Assembly: GCA_020284085.1 (NCBI GenBank)
Contig: JACEVL010000285.1
Location: 473,177-537,176, forward strand
DNA from: Aporrectodea caliginosa
Lineage: Eukaryota; Annelida; Clitellata; Crassiclitellata; Lumbricidae
DNA length: 64,000 nucleotides
Reading direction: 5' to 3'
The notes below the pieces were generated by a model. That model was not told the origin of the DNA and did no database searches. It saw only the letters and a list, made by a program, of their open reading frames with translations. A program made the position numbers and the translations under genes. Position 1 is the stretch's first letter, and every line of letters begins with the position of its first letter. Shown one piece after another: positions 33,763 through 42,947 of this stretch.

Positions 33763-35140
33763 TCACCACAGCTGTCTTAATAATCAGATGTCCAGTCTGC
33801 TGCCACTCTCTGTCCAGTCTAACTTGTAGCATGATAAATTGCGCGTGTCACATCAGGAGTTCCCCTGCTTTCATCAACCACATTTAGACACCTGTTGTAC
33901 CGTTCAGCCCCAAAGAGTAAGGTTACCGGTGTCAATGATACGCGTAATATATCATCCTACAAGACTTGGCAGTTGTCTGTCCCTTGCCAAATGCCAGGGC
34001 GCTTTGGTTAGGTTTCATTAATTTACTGTGCTATTTTCATAGTATTAATAATGTTTCCAAAAGTTGTGTGAGCATGCCCTTGCCTTGGCGCCACAGAGCC
34101 AAATCTTGTGTGAGCATCGGCGCCTGTGGCGCCATAGGTTCCCGGGTCCCTGGCCGAGGATGAGACCCCAGACATGAGCTTAGGCCGCAGAGTTGGGGAA
34201 GGTCGAAAGGTTCAAATGGACTTGGAATTAATGTGCTGATAGGATAGGACAAAATAATGAGGGTGGGGATAGACGTGTCTGTTGGCTATTAGTGGCTGTT
34301 GTGACTTCTGAGACTTTGGAACGGGCGCAGAGTTCTATTTGCATTTCCATGAATGAATCATAGTGACTAGGCCTACACTGGGCCGAATACAACCTGCAAG
34401 TAGAACCGTAGAACTTAGTCGTCCTGTACCGTGGTACTGGAAGAATAGGCTGTTCACCATACCTGAGACATTTACTTTAAAAAGTACTATTTAACTGAGA
34501 TTGTTGAAAGTCATCATTTCTGACCGCAGGTCTCAACATAGCAGGCTTTATAGACATACTTTGTGGACATCATGCGGACATGCTAGCTTTGTGATGTTAC
34601 AAGTAGGTTATATTTCGGCTACCTTTTGTAAATGATGAGTGACAATATTATTCTGAATAACGTACTTTACAGTTATCTGTAAGTTTAGTTACAGAAGAAA
34701 GTAAATTTTCCTTCGATTTAGTCTAATAGACATAGTAACCCTTTGTTCTCTGTCTAACGAATTTTGTGTCAAAAATTCAGTAAAAGAATTCAAATTTCCA
34801 GACAATCGCTCGAATAAACCTCGGTAGAACGTGAAGAAATTAATTTCAGTGGCCTAGGTCAAAACGTAGCCTAATTGGAGATGGTCAGAAAGGCAGGGAC
34901 CTAAGTGAATCGATAATTGCCACGAGCCTACAGTCACGTTTAGAGTCTCTTTGGTGGTTAAAAGGTGCTCTATTATAGAGCCGACTACTGACTATGTATA
35001 GGTTGCGCAGGATGAGTAATTGCAATTGTAAAACAGTGTTCATCGATATAAAGCCTTTTAAAGGTGCTCACGACCTGACTTAAGAAGACCACAATCGAAT
35101 AGAATGAACGCACTTATGGAGACAACAATCGAATAGAATG
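33763..35140. repeat. Spacer with dispersed-repeat fragments
   Basis: AAATTGCGCGTGTCA at about 33,836 repeats the words seen at 33,057. The GTTGTGTGAGCATGCCC block at 34,063-34,160 (CTTGTGTGAGCATCGGCGCC, then TTCCCGGGTCCCTGG) is related to 59,890-59,990 (CTTGTGTGAGCTTCTGCGCC, then TTGCCGGGGCTTCTGG), showing a dispersed repeat. No gene seen. Confidence 0.45.
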
Positions 35141-35167
35141 AACGCACTTATGTATGTATATACATAT

Positions 35168-35402
35168 ATAATGCATGCATGTATGTATGTATGTATGTAT
35201 GTATGTATGTATGTATGTATGTATGTATGTATGTATGTATGTATGTATGTATGTATGTATGTATGTATGTATGTATGTATGTATGTATGTATGTATGTAT
35301 GCATGCATGCATGCATGTATGCATGTATTCATCCATAACTAATGTATGTATGTATGTATGTATGTATGTATGTATGCATGTATGTATGTATGTATGTATG
35401 TA
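35168..35402. repeat. (GTAT)n tetranucleotide microsatellite
   Basis: About 55 GTAT/ATGC units in two blocks (35,179-35,326 and 35,344-35,402), with GCAT variants near 35,300. Confidence 0.97.
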
Positions 35403-35689
35403 GGTTATAGACCTATATGCCTTCCAAAATGATTTTTGTGCCACATGGTTTTGCCCCTTGCAAAACTTTCTGCGGGCGCCCATGACGTAGCGTTTCATTT
35501 AGGTTTTATATTATAGGCTATGTTGAAGTACACTATGTGCTAACGGTGACTGTGATAATTATACAAATTTAGTTTCAAAAATTTTGATTAAAATGTAAAG
35601 AATCCATGCAGCGGCTGACCTGAATTGGGGTAATTACTGATTATTACTAATTGGAAACGGTTACCTCAGACTGACCTTTTCTTTATTTC

Positions 35690-35815
35690 TTTTGACCAGT
35701 TCCGCCAGCGCCTGAAAACCTCTCTCTTTACCAGTGAAGACACCGACCCGAGTCGGGAGCGTCTCTGTTTTTTGAGTGGTGCTATATAAATATTCGATTA
35801 CGATTACGATCGGTC
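35690..35815 (+). mobile_element. LINE 3' end
   Basis: Reads as the last codons of a LINE (QFRQRLKTSLFTSEDTDPSR), then GTGGTGCTATATAAATATTCGATTACGATTACGA, a typical LINE tail in two short phrases (GTGCTATATAAATATTCG and ATTACGATTACGA). Severely 5'-truncated. Confidence 0.65.
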
Positions 35816-36206
35816 GATGAAGCTGATTCCACTTAAAAACTTAAAATCTGTGCAATGAACAAAGCTGAAAAGCTTGGCCATCTGAAAGTCACTTCAAAAT
35901 TGGAGTGAGCCTCAATCTGGTGCAACAACCTGCTATAAATTTTTAAAAATCTGTTTCTCAATGAACCGCATTAGGCTAAGCATAAACGTGTCCATCAATT
36001 TCAATTTCAATTTAACTGATTCTGTCGACCATGGATAGTTAGTGAACGGAAGGCGGTAATTTTCCAATGAGTTAATGTCCGAGGTTTATTGGCCGGGGAA
36101 TTATTGCCCATCTGTTTATTGGCCTGATACCCATCTAATACCCATATAAATGATAGTCGTACGTCGTCTGGTTATCATAATAAAACTCATGTCTTGTTTT
36201 ATGCAG
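35816..36206. other. Spacer upstream of the second Ig exon
   Basis: No coding recognised. It ends in an acceptor (CTTGTTTTATGCAG) for the exon at 36,207. Confidence 0.4.
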
Positions 36207-36475
36207 AATCGAATCCTGTTTGTGAAAGTAACATCTCTTCTGGTAACAACGACGTCTCATTGTCTCCTGACGTTAATATCTGGATTCAGTGCAGTGTAAA
36301 TTTTTCCACTGTCGATTATTATCCGAGTATGGAGTGGATACAACAGTACGAAGACACACAGGTGATAAGGAATGATAGCGTTACGATTACTACGAACACC
36401 ACCGTAACTTCTGTTTTACATGTTTCAATCAGTTCAACAGAAAATGGAAGTTACTTTTCTTGCATTCTGATACAA
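36207..36475 (+). pseudogene. Second Ig-domain exon, truncated by a LINE
   Basis: After an AG at 36,206 the phase-1 frame reads SNPVCESNISSGNNDVSLS and the Ig core IWIQCSVNFS, SMEWIQQYED, SVLHVSISS, GSYFSCILI, closely matching the exon at 14,549 in protein and DNA (GAATCCTGTTTGTGAAAGTA). The paralogue continues 75 codons beyond the F-strand cysteine; here the sequence turns into a LINE 3' end at about 36,478, so the exon lacks its end and donor. It shows that the receptor belongs to a local family. Any transmembrane partner exon further right was not found. Confidence 0.7.
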
Positions 36476-36800
36476 TACGTCGTGAATACGATATGCGAAA
36501 GCCGTTATCTGCGACCTCATCTCGTTCCTTGCGTTCTGCTGATTGGCTAGATCTTTTGTTCCTAGGACTAGGACTGCCTTGGCTCAACGCCAGGCATTTG
36601 CTGTGGTTGGTCCCTCTACCTGGAATGACCTTCCCCTCATTAAGAGCTAAACTAATGACTAGCTTTTCCTCTTTGGTCTCTCGTTCTTTAAAGTCGTTTC
36701 TTTTCCCCGGGTTTTCGTGCTGAGAGCGCTTCTGAATAGTTATTCTGAGAGAGGCGCTATATAAATCTTTAGATACAATACAATACAATACGATACAATA
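36476..36800 (+). mobile_element. LINE 3' end inserted in the second Ig exon
   Basis: Reads AFAVVGPSTWNDLPLIKS-type LINE C-terminal coding near 36,595-36,640, then AGAGGCGCTATATAAATC and a GATACAATACAATAC tail to about 36,800. The same GATACAATAC word is present at the 5' junction (36,468), compatible with a target duplication or tail-primed insertion. Confidence 0.7.
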
Positions 36801-38019
36801 CAATGACAAATGACAATGACAAATTTCAGGGTCAAGAAATCGAGCTATCGCAGTGGCGATAGTGTAAATCTTACTTCCCATATGACTGCCAATATGGCCG
36901 TAACCCTAACTTATGGGCTGAGATATAGCCATTTTTGAAGTTTTGCAGCTTTAAGAGCGAATTTGAACAAGAATACACGCCGTTTAAACAACAAATTCAC
37001 ATCTTTGCGCATGGTTCTCAACCGCGCTTTAGAAATTTGGAGTTTACTACCATTTACAATAGTTTATTTAAGTTTCAATTAGAAGTTGTACTCTTGCACA
37101 GCTTAGTTGGAAGCGCTTTTCATGCAGCATATTTGAGTTGAATATGTTGAATAAACAAATATTTCGTGAGACATCTGGAAAATCTAGTGTATAATTTTAA
37201 TTAGATTTTAATTCTATGTTTTAAATATATCATTTAATTTTTTCATGTATGTTAATGTTGTAAACTTGAGCAACTTATTTGCGTTCTTACTGCACGAACA
37301 GCCTATCTTTGCAGTTGAATAAGACGAGCTCCTTGTACATTCCAATCCATTTATAATTTTAATACACTTAATGTATTTTAGTGAATGTTATTATTATTTT
37401 TAATCTATAGCATACAAATTATATATAGGCCTATATATTTGCAGTCCATAGCACGTGCACTGTGCTTGCCAACCAGCCTAAGTTGTTTGTAAGTAAGTAA
37501 CAAAGTAAATATGTATATTATGTAGGCTATAGGCCTGAAAGTAAGTTAGCGAATTTACAAATATGTTAGGTCTGGCAATACCTTCAAAGAAAAGACTAAT
37601 ATATCGATATGTTCGGTTGCTCTGAAGATGCTCACGTAGTGTCATCCATTATTGGTTGAATTCGATCAACCATTTTATGAGAAATACGAAAACTAACTAT
37701 TGAAGGATAAGGAAGATTTACGAAGATAAGTAAAGATGGAACATTTTAATTAATTTTATTATAATCGTCTGAACTATTGTTTAGAATTATGAAAACTAAA
37801 ATAAATGTCGCTAAGTTACACATACAAGAATGCGAAGAGAGGGAAGTGGTTGTGAAGGACGGTCGAACGGAAACGATTTCATATTCAGAATTTCATAGTT
37901 AATACAAGGTCTCGATTTTTAATTTAGAGCTTTCATCAATATTTGTACTGTAAGTAAGTAAGTAACCTTTTCATTATCGGGTGATTAAGCAATATAACAA
38001 TAGTTAAGGAAAATCGGTC
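36801..38019. other. AT-rich spacer, nothing recognised
   Basis: Short open frames without domains. Contains TAGGCCTATATATTTG-type words typical of this genome and a GTAAGTAAGTAA run near 37,950. Confidence 0.4.
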
Positions 38020-38240
38020 ATGACAGCTTGTTCTGTGGTAGAAAGCAGAGTTTGTATAGCAAACGTACAAGGTGGGTTGAAGGTTCGCATAGTGATATTG
38101 AGCAAATTGCGCCTTTTAATACTACAGAGACAGAGGAAAATGAAGATTTTTATAGTAAACGTGCATCTTTTGGATGTCAACAAGAAATATGATGAGCGTT
38201 CAGGAATGTTAACTATAGGTTGCAAAGACTCACGAGACTA
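38020..38240 (+). repeat. Dispersed repeat copy, partner at 51,895-52,035
   Basis: Shares GTGGTAGAAAGCAGAGTTTG (38,035) with GTGGTAGATCGCAGAGTTTG (51,920), then GCAAACGTACAA in both and a TTTTAGTACTACA/TTTTAATACTACAGA stretch. A GTAAGTAAGTAA run lies just upstream of both copies. Unknown family; a 73-codon frame here is not supported by homology. Confidence 0.55.
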
Positions 38241-38733
38241 AGGTTTGTTCATAAAAATTACGAATGTATAAGATGCAAAGATGCATGTACTTTTATAACC
38301 TAAAAACATTCGTCCCATCCGTCTTTGCAATTTTAACAGTCAAATATTTTACCCTGCAAACACTGTTAAAATTGCAAATTCGGATGAGATATCAAACTTA
38401 CGATTTCCTATGTTCCAAAGATACTCAGGTTGAGAGATTGTTAATACGCGTGAAATCAAAACTTGTGCGATAAACCTAGGAGAACAGAGCGCAGTCACTG
38501 GAGTGAGTCAAACATGCTGGCTTGCCTCAGACCTATCTGGGTTTATAGCAATACCGTTGAAGCAGAACCATGCATGAACTGAAGAGAGGCACTCCTCAAG
38601 TTTTAATAATAATATTCGTTTGTTGACGAAACACTAGGTTAGCACACCGCAACCCATTACAGAAACAGTATTACCAGTTATAAATTAGCAAATTATTCAA
38701 TTTAAATCACTGTTCAAGCACGGGGCAACATAG
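38241..38733. other. Spacer, nothing recognised
   Basis: No coding or repeats recognised between the dispersed repeat and the LINE. Confidence 0.4.
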
Positions 38734-39597
38734 TCATCGGGGCAACATTAGACTCCTGAACAGTAACCTCGGGACGAAATTTTTGCCATCTTTCGGCGGC
38801 AATTGAAGGTCATGTGGTCTCGGTCGAAGATCATGATGACTGATATTAGTAGGAGGAAAGACCGATCGCAGCACACGAGTCTTGGATCGCATAACCGATC
38901 GTAGCAGTCTGTCCTCAGCATCACACACCATCTCAGCAGTTCCTCGTGAGTCCTCCGGGAGGTAACCCGATCTTCGCATTCGAGCAAGGAATCGCTCCAC
39001 ACGGGCCCGATCGTCGGCTGTGGCATATCCCCACCACGCCGGAGCCGCGTACAGGAGCCTCGAGACCGTAGTCGCTCCAGCGACCATATGGAGGGCCCGA
39101 GTGGGTAGACCGTGGGCCCTTAGCACTCTCAAGGCAAGGAGAGATCCTGAGCATGACCCCAGAACCTCACCAACATGCGAGGATGCCCGGAGATCCTCAG
39201 TGATGGTAACTCCTAAGATGATCAAGGAGGTCACTTGTTGTACTCCCGGAAGTGGCGGAGGTGGTTCAACGCAGCCGCGACGAACGACCAACATCTCCCT
39301 GGATTTAGAATGGTTGAGCCGAAGATTGTTGTTGCAAGCCCAAGATGACACTCTCTCCATCTCATCGCCAACTGTATGTCTCATTGAGGCTCCGATGAGT
39401 AGATATGTGTCATCGGCGTACTTCGCCATTTTGTTGGACAGGTGTACTGGCTGGAGGTCCGAAGCGTTGGCAATATATGACGACGGTCCAATTCCCGACC
39501 CCTTGCCAGGCTGATCTGTAGATGACAGGGCATCGTGTAGCTGAGTATCAGCTGCATACTGCTGTAATGAATTGCAGTAGTCATTGTAAGCGAACAT
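38734..39597 (-). mobile_element. LINE fragment, RT C-terminal half (family X)
   Basis: A 287-codon open frame. The first 30 residues (QYAADTQLHDALSS) come from one LINE family's Y-A-D-D motif; then GSGIGPSSYIANASDLQPVH to the end is another family with its own catalytic motif MAKYADDTYLLIGAS and RT connection (NNLRLNHSKSREMLVV, LIILGVTITEDL, SRLLYAAPAWWGY). It ends with a basic RPRPHDLQLPPKDGKNF. The frame is open though it lacks a 5' half. The paralogue at 49,690-50,458 shares the same structure, so this is a distinct family active in this genome. The junction near 39,520 suggests a chimeric template switch or nested insertion. Confidence 0.85.
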
Positions 39598-39599
39598 TC

Positions 39600-40015
39600 A
39601 TAAAGAGACACTCAGCGATTCGGAGGCGCTTCAAACAAAGTCAATTACTGCTATAACTGGACTCCAACGTCATTGGCTATGCGACTGATTAGTTAAGTGA
39701 AGATTGTAAATAAAGTATAGCGCTTATTGACAGTAAAAGTTGGTTAGTACGTACATTTTTTATCTAGATAATCTAGTCAGTTTAAAGCCTAACTAATTAA
39801 ATTCTTCTGTGACGCTTTGATCTCGTATAATATAACGGAGAACAACGCTGATGCAAGTAACTTATTCTGGACTGTGATAATTAGGATATTAGGATGAGTT
39901 TTAGTTCTATTGGATTGAGATTAATATTACGTTCGCATAATGGAGTTCTGAATAATGATAATGGAAAACACATACGAATATAATAATCCTGACAGATACA
40001 TTCCCAGGATTAGGT
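39600..40015. other. Spacer, nothing recognised
   Basis: AT-rich; ends at the stop codon of the minus-strand gene. AATAAA-like words on the minus strand could serve its polyadenylation. Confidence 0.35.
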
Positions 40016-41317
40016 TTATAGTTCGTTGCAGATCTGTTGCAGAATTTGTCGGCCATATAGCTCATACCACTTTTTGTTCATGTGAAATGGGTCTCCGACC
40101 CGACGTAGTTCTGTAAATGGACACGAAAGTTGAAATGTGTCTAATGTAGCATGCATGTTGCTCTTCGGATCTTTGAAATCCTCGCTTAATACTTCGAAAA
40201 TAAATTCATTGCACAAAAGTATTGCTTCTGTGATATTAGGCAATGATACATACTGGTACGGAACCCAATATATCTGAGTTGTATTGGAAATATATTTCTT
40301 AATGTTGATGACCAGTTGCTTTAAGGCTTCTTTTATAAACTGTTCCTCTCCCTGTAACACTTTTCTCCTTTCATGTGCACAAGGGATCATAATTAAAAGA
40401 ACATCTGGAATCTTACCGCGCAAATAGTCTCTAAATATGAATTCGTGTGTATCATTTGTAGGTTGTGCATTTTCAAACGCATTAAGAATACAAATCGAAC
40501 TCTCCAAAATGAAATTCATGGGTATATGTTCCAAGATGAGAGACTGCTTCTTACTTCCTTTTCCATAATAACACTGGTGCTGAACTGCACCGCAGGTTCT
40601 ACAAGAACGTCGTTGGACCTTAATGTCTCGGGCTTTATTATAGGTTCCTGATCGCAGAAAGTAATTTATGTCAGGCATAGCACTATCTTTTTCTTTTTTC
40701 AAAATCCGGCATTGCTGAAGCGACGATGATATAATATCTTTAAGAGCCTCGAATGTTCTACGTCCGTTTGAATCTCCCAGAGTCAGAATTCTTGTCACAC
40801 GTTGTGACGCGAAGCAGTTTTCTAAATATACGGAACTGATAGCTTGGTCTGAGAATGAGCAAAATGGTGTTCTGAAGTAGGCATGCCTAATCTCACCATT
40901 TAGTCGAATGATATTCCAAGACCCTTGCGAAACAAAGTAACTGCTTTGTCTATCAAATTGTCTTAGCACATGTCTGTTACATAGACTACAGTTGTCCAAT
41001 TTAGAAGAGTTTGTACGCTCATTTGATACTTCATAAATAGGCACTGAACATTCATCTTTTGTTATTTTTCTATAATTTCTAACTAGAGATTCTGACGCGT
41101 TGCAAAGGGGTAGGCCTAATGAGGAACTAGTCCACGATTCGCCACTTAATATCCAAAATTGATTCAATCTGCATCCATCTGGAAAGCGTACAATTGCTAT
41201 GATCAACGCAAAGGAAACGATTAGAATCGAGATCCTTTTTACGGATGTTATTTCCATAGCGCAGATTAACTTCGAGAACCCGAAAATATAAAGTGGAATT
41301 TGCTGCTCAGCTAACAA
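40016..41317 (-). CDS. Single-exon type II membrane protein, SGNH/NXPE-like
   Basis: 433 codons from the first ATG; the second Met (residue 21, at 41,257) gives a better type II start: a short basic cytoplasmic end, a membrane anchor at about residues 28-43, then a lumenal domain with many cysteines and N-glycosylation sites. TLGDSNGRRTF (residues 179-189) is a block I-like GDS nucleophile, and GDPFHMNKKW near 408-417 supplies the Asp-x-x-His of an SGNH/PC-esterase fold, as in NXPE, CASD1-like and plant TBL acyltransferases. The middle PDVLLIMIPCAHERR resembles the block before the catalytic end. Likely a Golgi sugar- or lipid-modifying acyltransferase or esterase; substrate unknown. Intact and intronless, so either a functional gene or a recent retrocopy. 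Confidence 0.7.
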   Translation of the reverse strand: MLAEQQIPLYIFGFSKLICAMEITSVKRISILIVSFALIIAIVRFPDGCRLNQFWILSGESWTSSSLGLPLCNASESLVRNYRKITKDECSVPIYEVSNERTNSSKLDNCSLCNRHVLRQFDRQSSYFVSQGSWNIIRLNGEIRHAYFRTPFCSFSDQAISSVYLENCFASQRVTRILTLGDSNGRRTFEALKDIISSSLQQCRILKKEKDSAMPDINYFLRSGTYNKARDIKVQRRSCRTCGAVQHQCYYGKGSKKQSLILEHIPMNFILESSICILNAFENAQPTNDTHEFIFRDYLRGKIPDVLLIMIPCAHERRKVLQGEEQFIKEALKQLVINIKKYISNTTQIYWVPYQYVSLPNITEAILLCNEFIFEVLSEDFKDPKSNMHATLDTFQLSCPFTELRRVGDPFHMNKKWYELYGRQILQQICNEL

Positions 41318-42252
41318 GAGTGATCAAACGTCTATAATCATTTTGTACACAAGAAAACATCGATATAAAGTTCATGCACTGAAAAAAGAAAATCTGCGCA
41401 ATAACCTTCTATTTTGTAGCTGGATATTTATTTTTCACATGGTCCATAATATATTCAATTTATGGCATAGGTTCAAATTATTACACTTCAATGCACCGCT
41501 GCATATAAAATCCTTCATCGTTGTAGAAATTTAAAATTTGTGATGACGCTACTTTTCACGAATAGTAGTATATAAATCCCCAGTTTTATCGCAATTTAAA
41601 CAAATTTAAGAAATTTTCGTGCAATTATTTAGTGCTATACTTTGAAAAATGAAGACGACTTAAACTATTCTTTTATGTAAAGCATTTAAACTTTTGTTAT
41701 AGTTTAAGTATTTATAGAATAGAGATGCTCGGACAAAGCAATTGCTCTTGGCTAACCCTTGGAGAAGAGCAACGCTTTGTTCTCTTAATAAAAAAATAAA
41801 TAAAAAACATACTTATACATGCTGGACAGTTCAAATTTGGCTTGTCCAAATTTGAATGTGAGCTTTAAATACTGTTGATAGAAATTTGTGCTCTTTTGAA
41901 AGCATTGTTAATTTATTCGTCTTTCAATTTTTTTTAATTTATTGAATTTTGCTTAGAATTGACAGATTTATTGCCAAAACAATAAGGGAATCAGTTTAAT
42001 TGGGATACAGTGCAGAATGGGAAACTCGGCTAGCAACTGCTCAATGTATTCATTCATAATCAATGCTATCCAAATATTTTATGTTTAGTCAATAATATAT
42101 TGTGCAAATCATTTATTTCAACTGATTTTTATACAATGGTTGGTGAGAGTCGCCTGCAATCCATTTGAAACTCATATTATATTCTAGATCTGATAATATC
42201 ATATTCGCATTTCATACATAAACCAAAGCATTTGTTTAATTGGTTTTCAAAT
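41318..42252. other. Spacer left of the gypsy element
   Basis: AT-rich, no coding recognised. The first 100 bases may be the promoter of the minus-strand gene. GGACAAAGCAATTGCTCTTG and GAGAAGAGCAACGCTTTGTT at 41,732-41,780 form an imperfect inverted pair. Confidence 0.4.
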
Positions 42253-42665
42253 TGTGATCAATTGTATCGATTGTTAAGCGGGTTTAGTCTTAGGCCTTAG
42301 TTGCGCTGTCGGCTCGTGGGCGCTTGGCCTAAAGTAGCCTAAACTTTGGCTGACGATAGATTCTCTACACGTGCAGTTAGCGCGCCAAACTTAGAAACTG
42401 CTGATGACAGTGAATTTGAACAATACAGTGTAGTAGATGTTTTAATGCAGTAGAGAGCTGTATGTTAGAAGTTACAGTTGAGCTGTATTGATAAGAACTT
42501 TGATTGTACGTTTGAAATAACTGTGTTTAAAAGAAAGGAAGAAACATTCAAAGAACTGTGTCAATTTAATTCTTAAACAGTTAGAAGACGTTGAGCAATT
42601 TATATGTAGAGATAAGGAAAGTTCTTGAGGTAGGTCACAACTAAGAAGAAGAAGAGTTGGTGACA
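42253..42665 (+). repeat. Left LTR of the gypsy element
   Basis: TGTGATCAATTG... to GTTGGTGACA. Shares GCGCTGTCGGCT, GGCCTAAAGTAGCCTAAA, AACTGCTGATGACAGTGAA and AGAAAGTTCTTGAG-type blocks with the right copy. It lacks about 40 bases present near the start of the right LTR. Confidence 0.85.
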
Positions 42666-42669
42666 TATT

Positions 42670-42684
42670 TGGTGGCAGCAGCGG
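42670..42684 (+). other. Primer-binding site (tRNA-Leu-like)
   Basis: TGGTGGCAGCAGCGG follows the LTR by four bases. TGG matches the complement of the tRNA 3' CCA end and the rest fits the acceptor stem of a leucine-type tRNA; the downstream ATTCGAA could pair with a T-loop. Confidence 0.6.
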
Positions 42685-42686
42685 TA

Positions 42687-42780
42687 GGATTCGAAACAAC
42701 GTCTGGGATTCGAAACAACGTCTGGGATTCGAAACAACGTCTGGGATTCGAAACAACGTCTGGGATTCGAAACAACGTCG
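42687..42780 (+). repeat. Five tandem 19-bp repeats after the PBS
   Basis: GGATTCGAAACAACGTCTG is repeated perfectly four times, then partially a fifth. The unit contains ATTCGAA, the T-arm complement that would extend the primer-binding site, so the array seems to have arisen by slippage there. Confidence 0.93.
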
Positions 42781-42947
42781 ACTGGTGAATACGCATTTGA
42801 ATCATTGGTAAATTGACGACAACGAAAGCCTCAACGACAAAGGTATACAAGTTTGTTGTTTTCAAACAAAGAACAATCCCCAATACTTCAAACACAAAAG
42901 AAAACTCGTGTTTTCCAGAAAGGACAGCACTGAAGTAAAGAAGTAAG

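Larger units (their letters stand above)
27760..35484. mobile_element. hAT-like outer element, 7.7-kb nested composite
   Basis: CATGGGCGCCCGCA at 27,760 and its exact complement TGCGGGCGCCCATG ending at 35,484 are flanked by identical 8-base direct repeats ACGTAGCG (27,752-27,759; 35,485-35,492). Perfect inverted ends and a perfect 8-base duplication 7.7 kb apart imply one insertion that was later filled by the palindromic element, the hAT at 30,774, LINE pieces and microsatellites. Only the outermost few hundred bases seem original; no transposase of its own is visible. Confidence 0.7.

Noticed and set aside
35080..35498. Long open frames of tyrosine/isoleucine/histidine or cysteine/methionine/tyrosine repeats on both strands
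   Set aside because: They are translations of the GTAT tetranucleotide microsatellite and have no start context or non-repeat domain.
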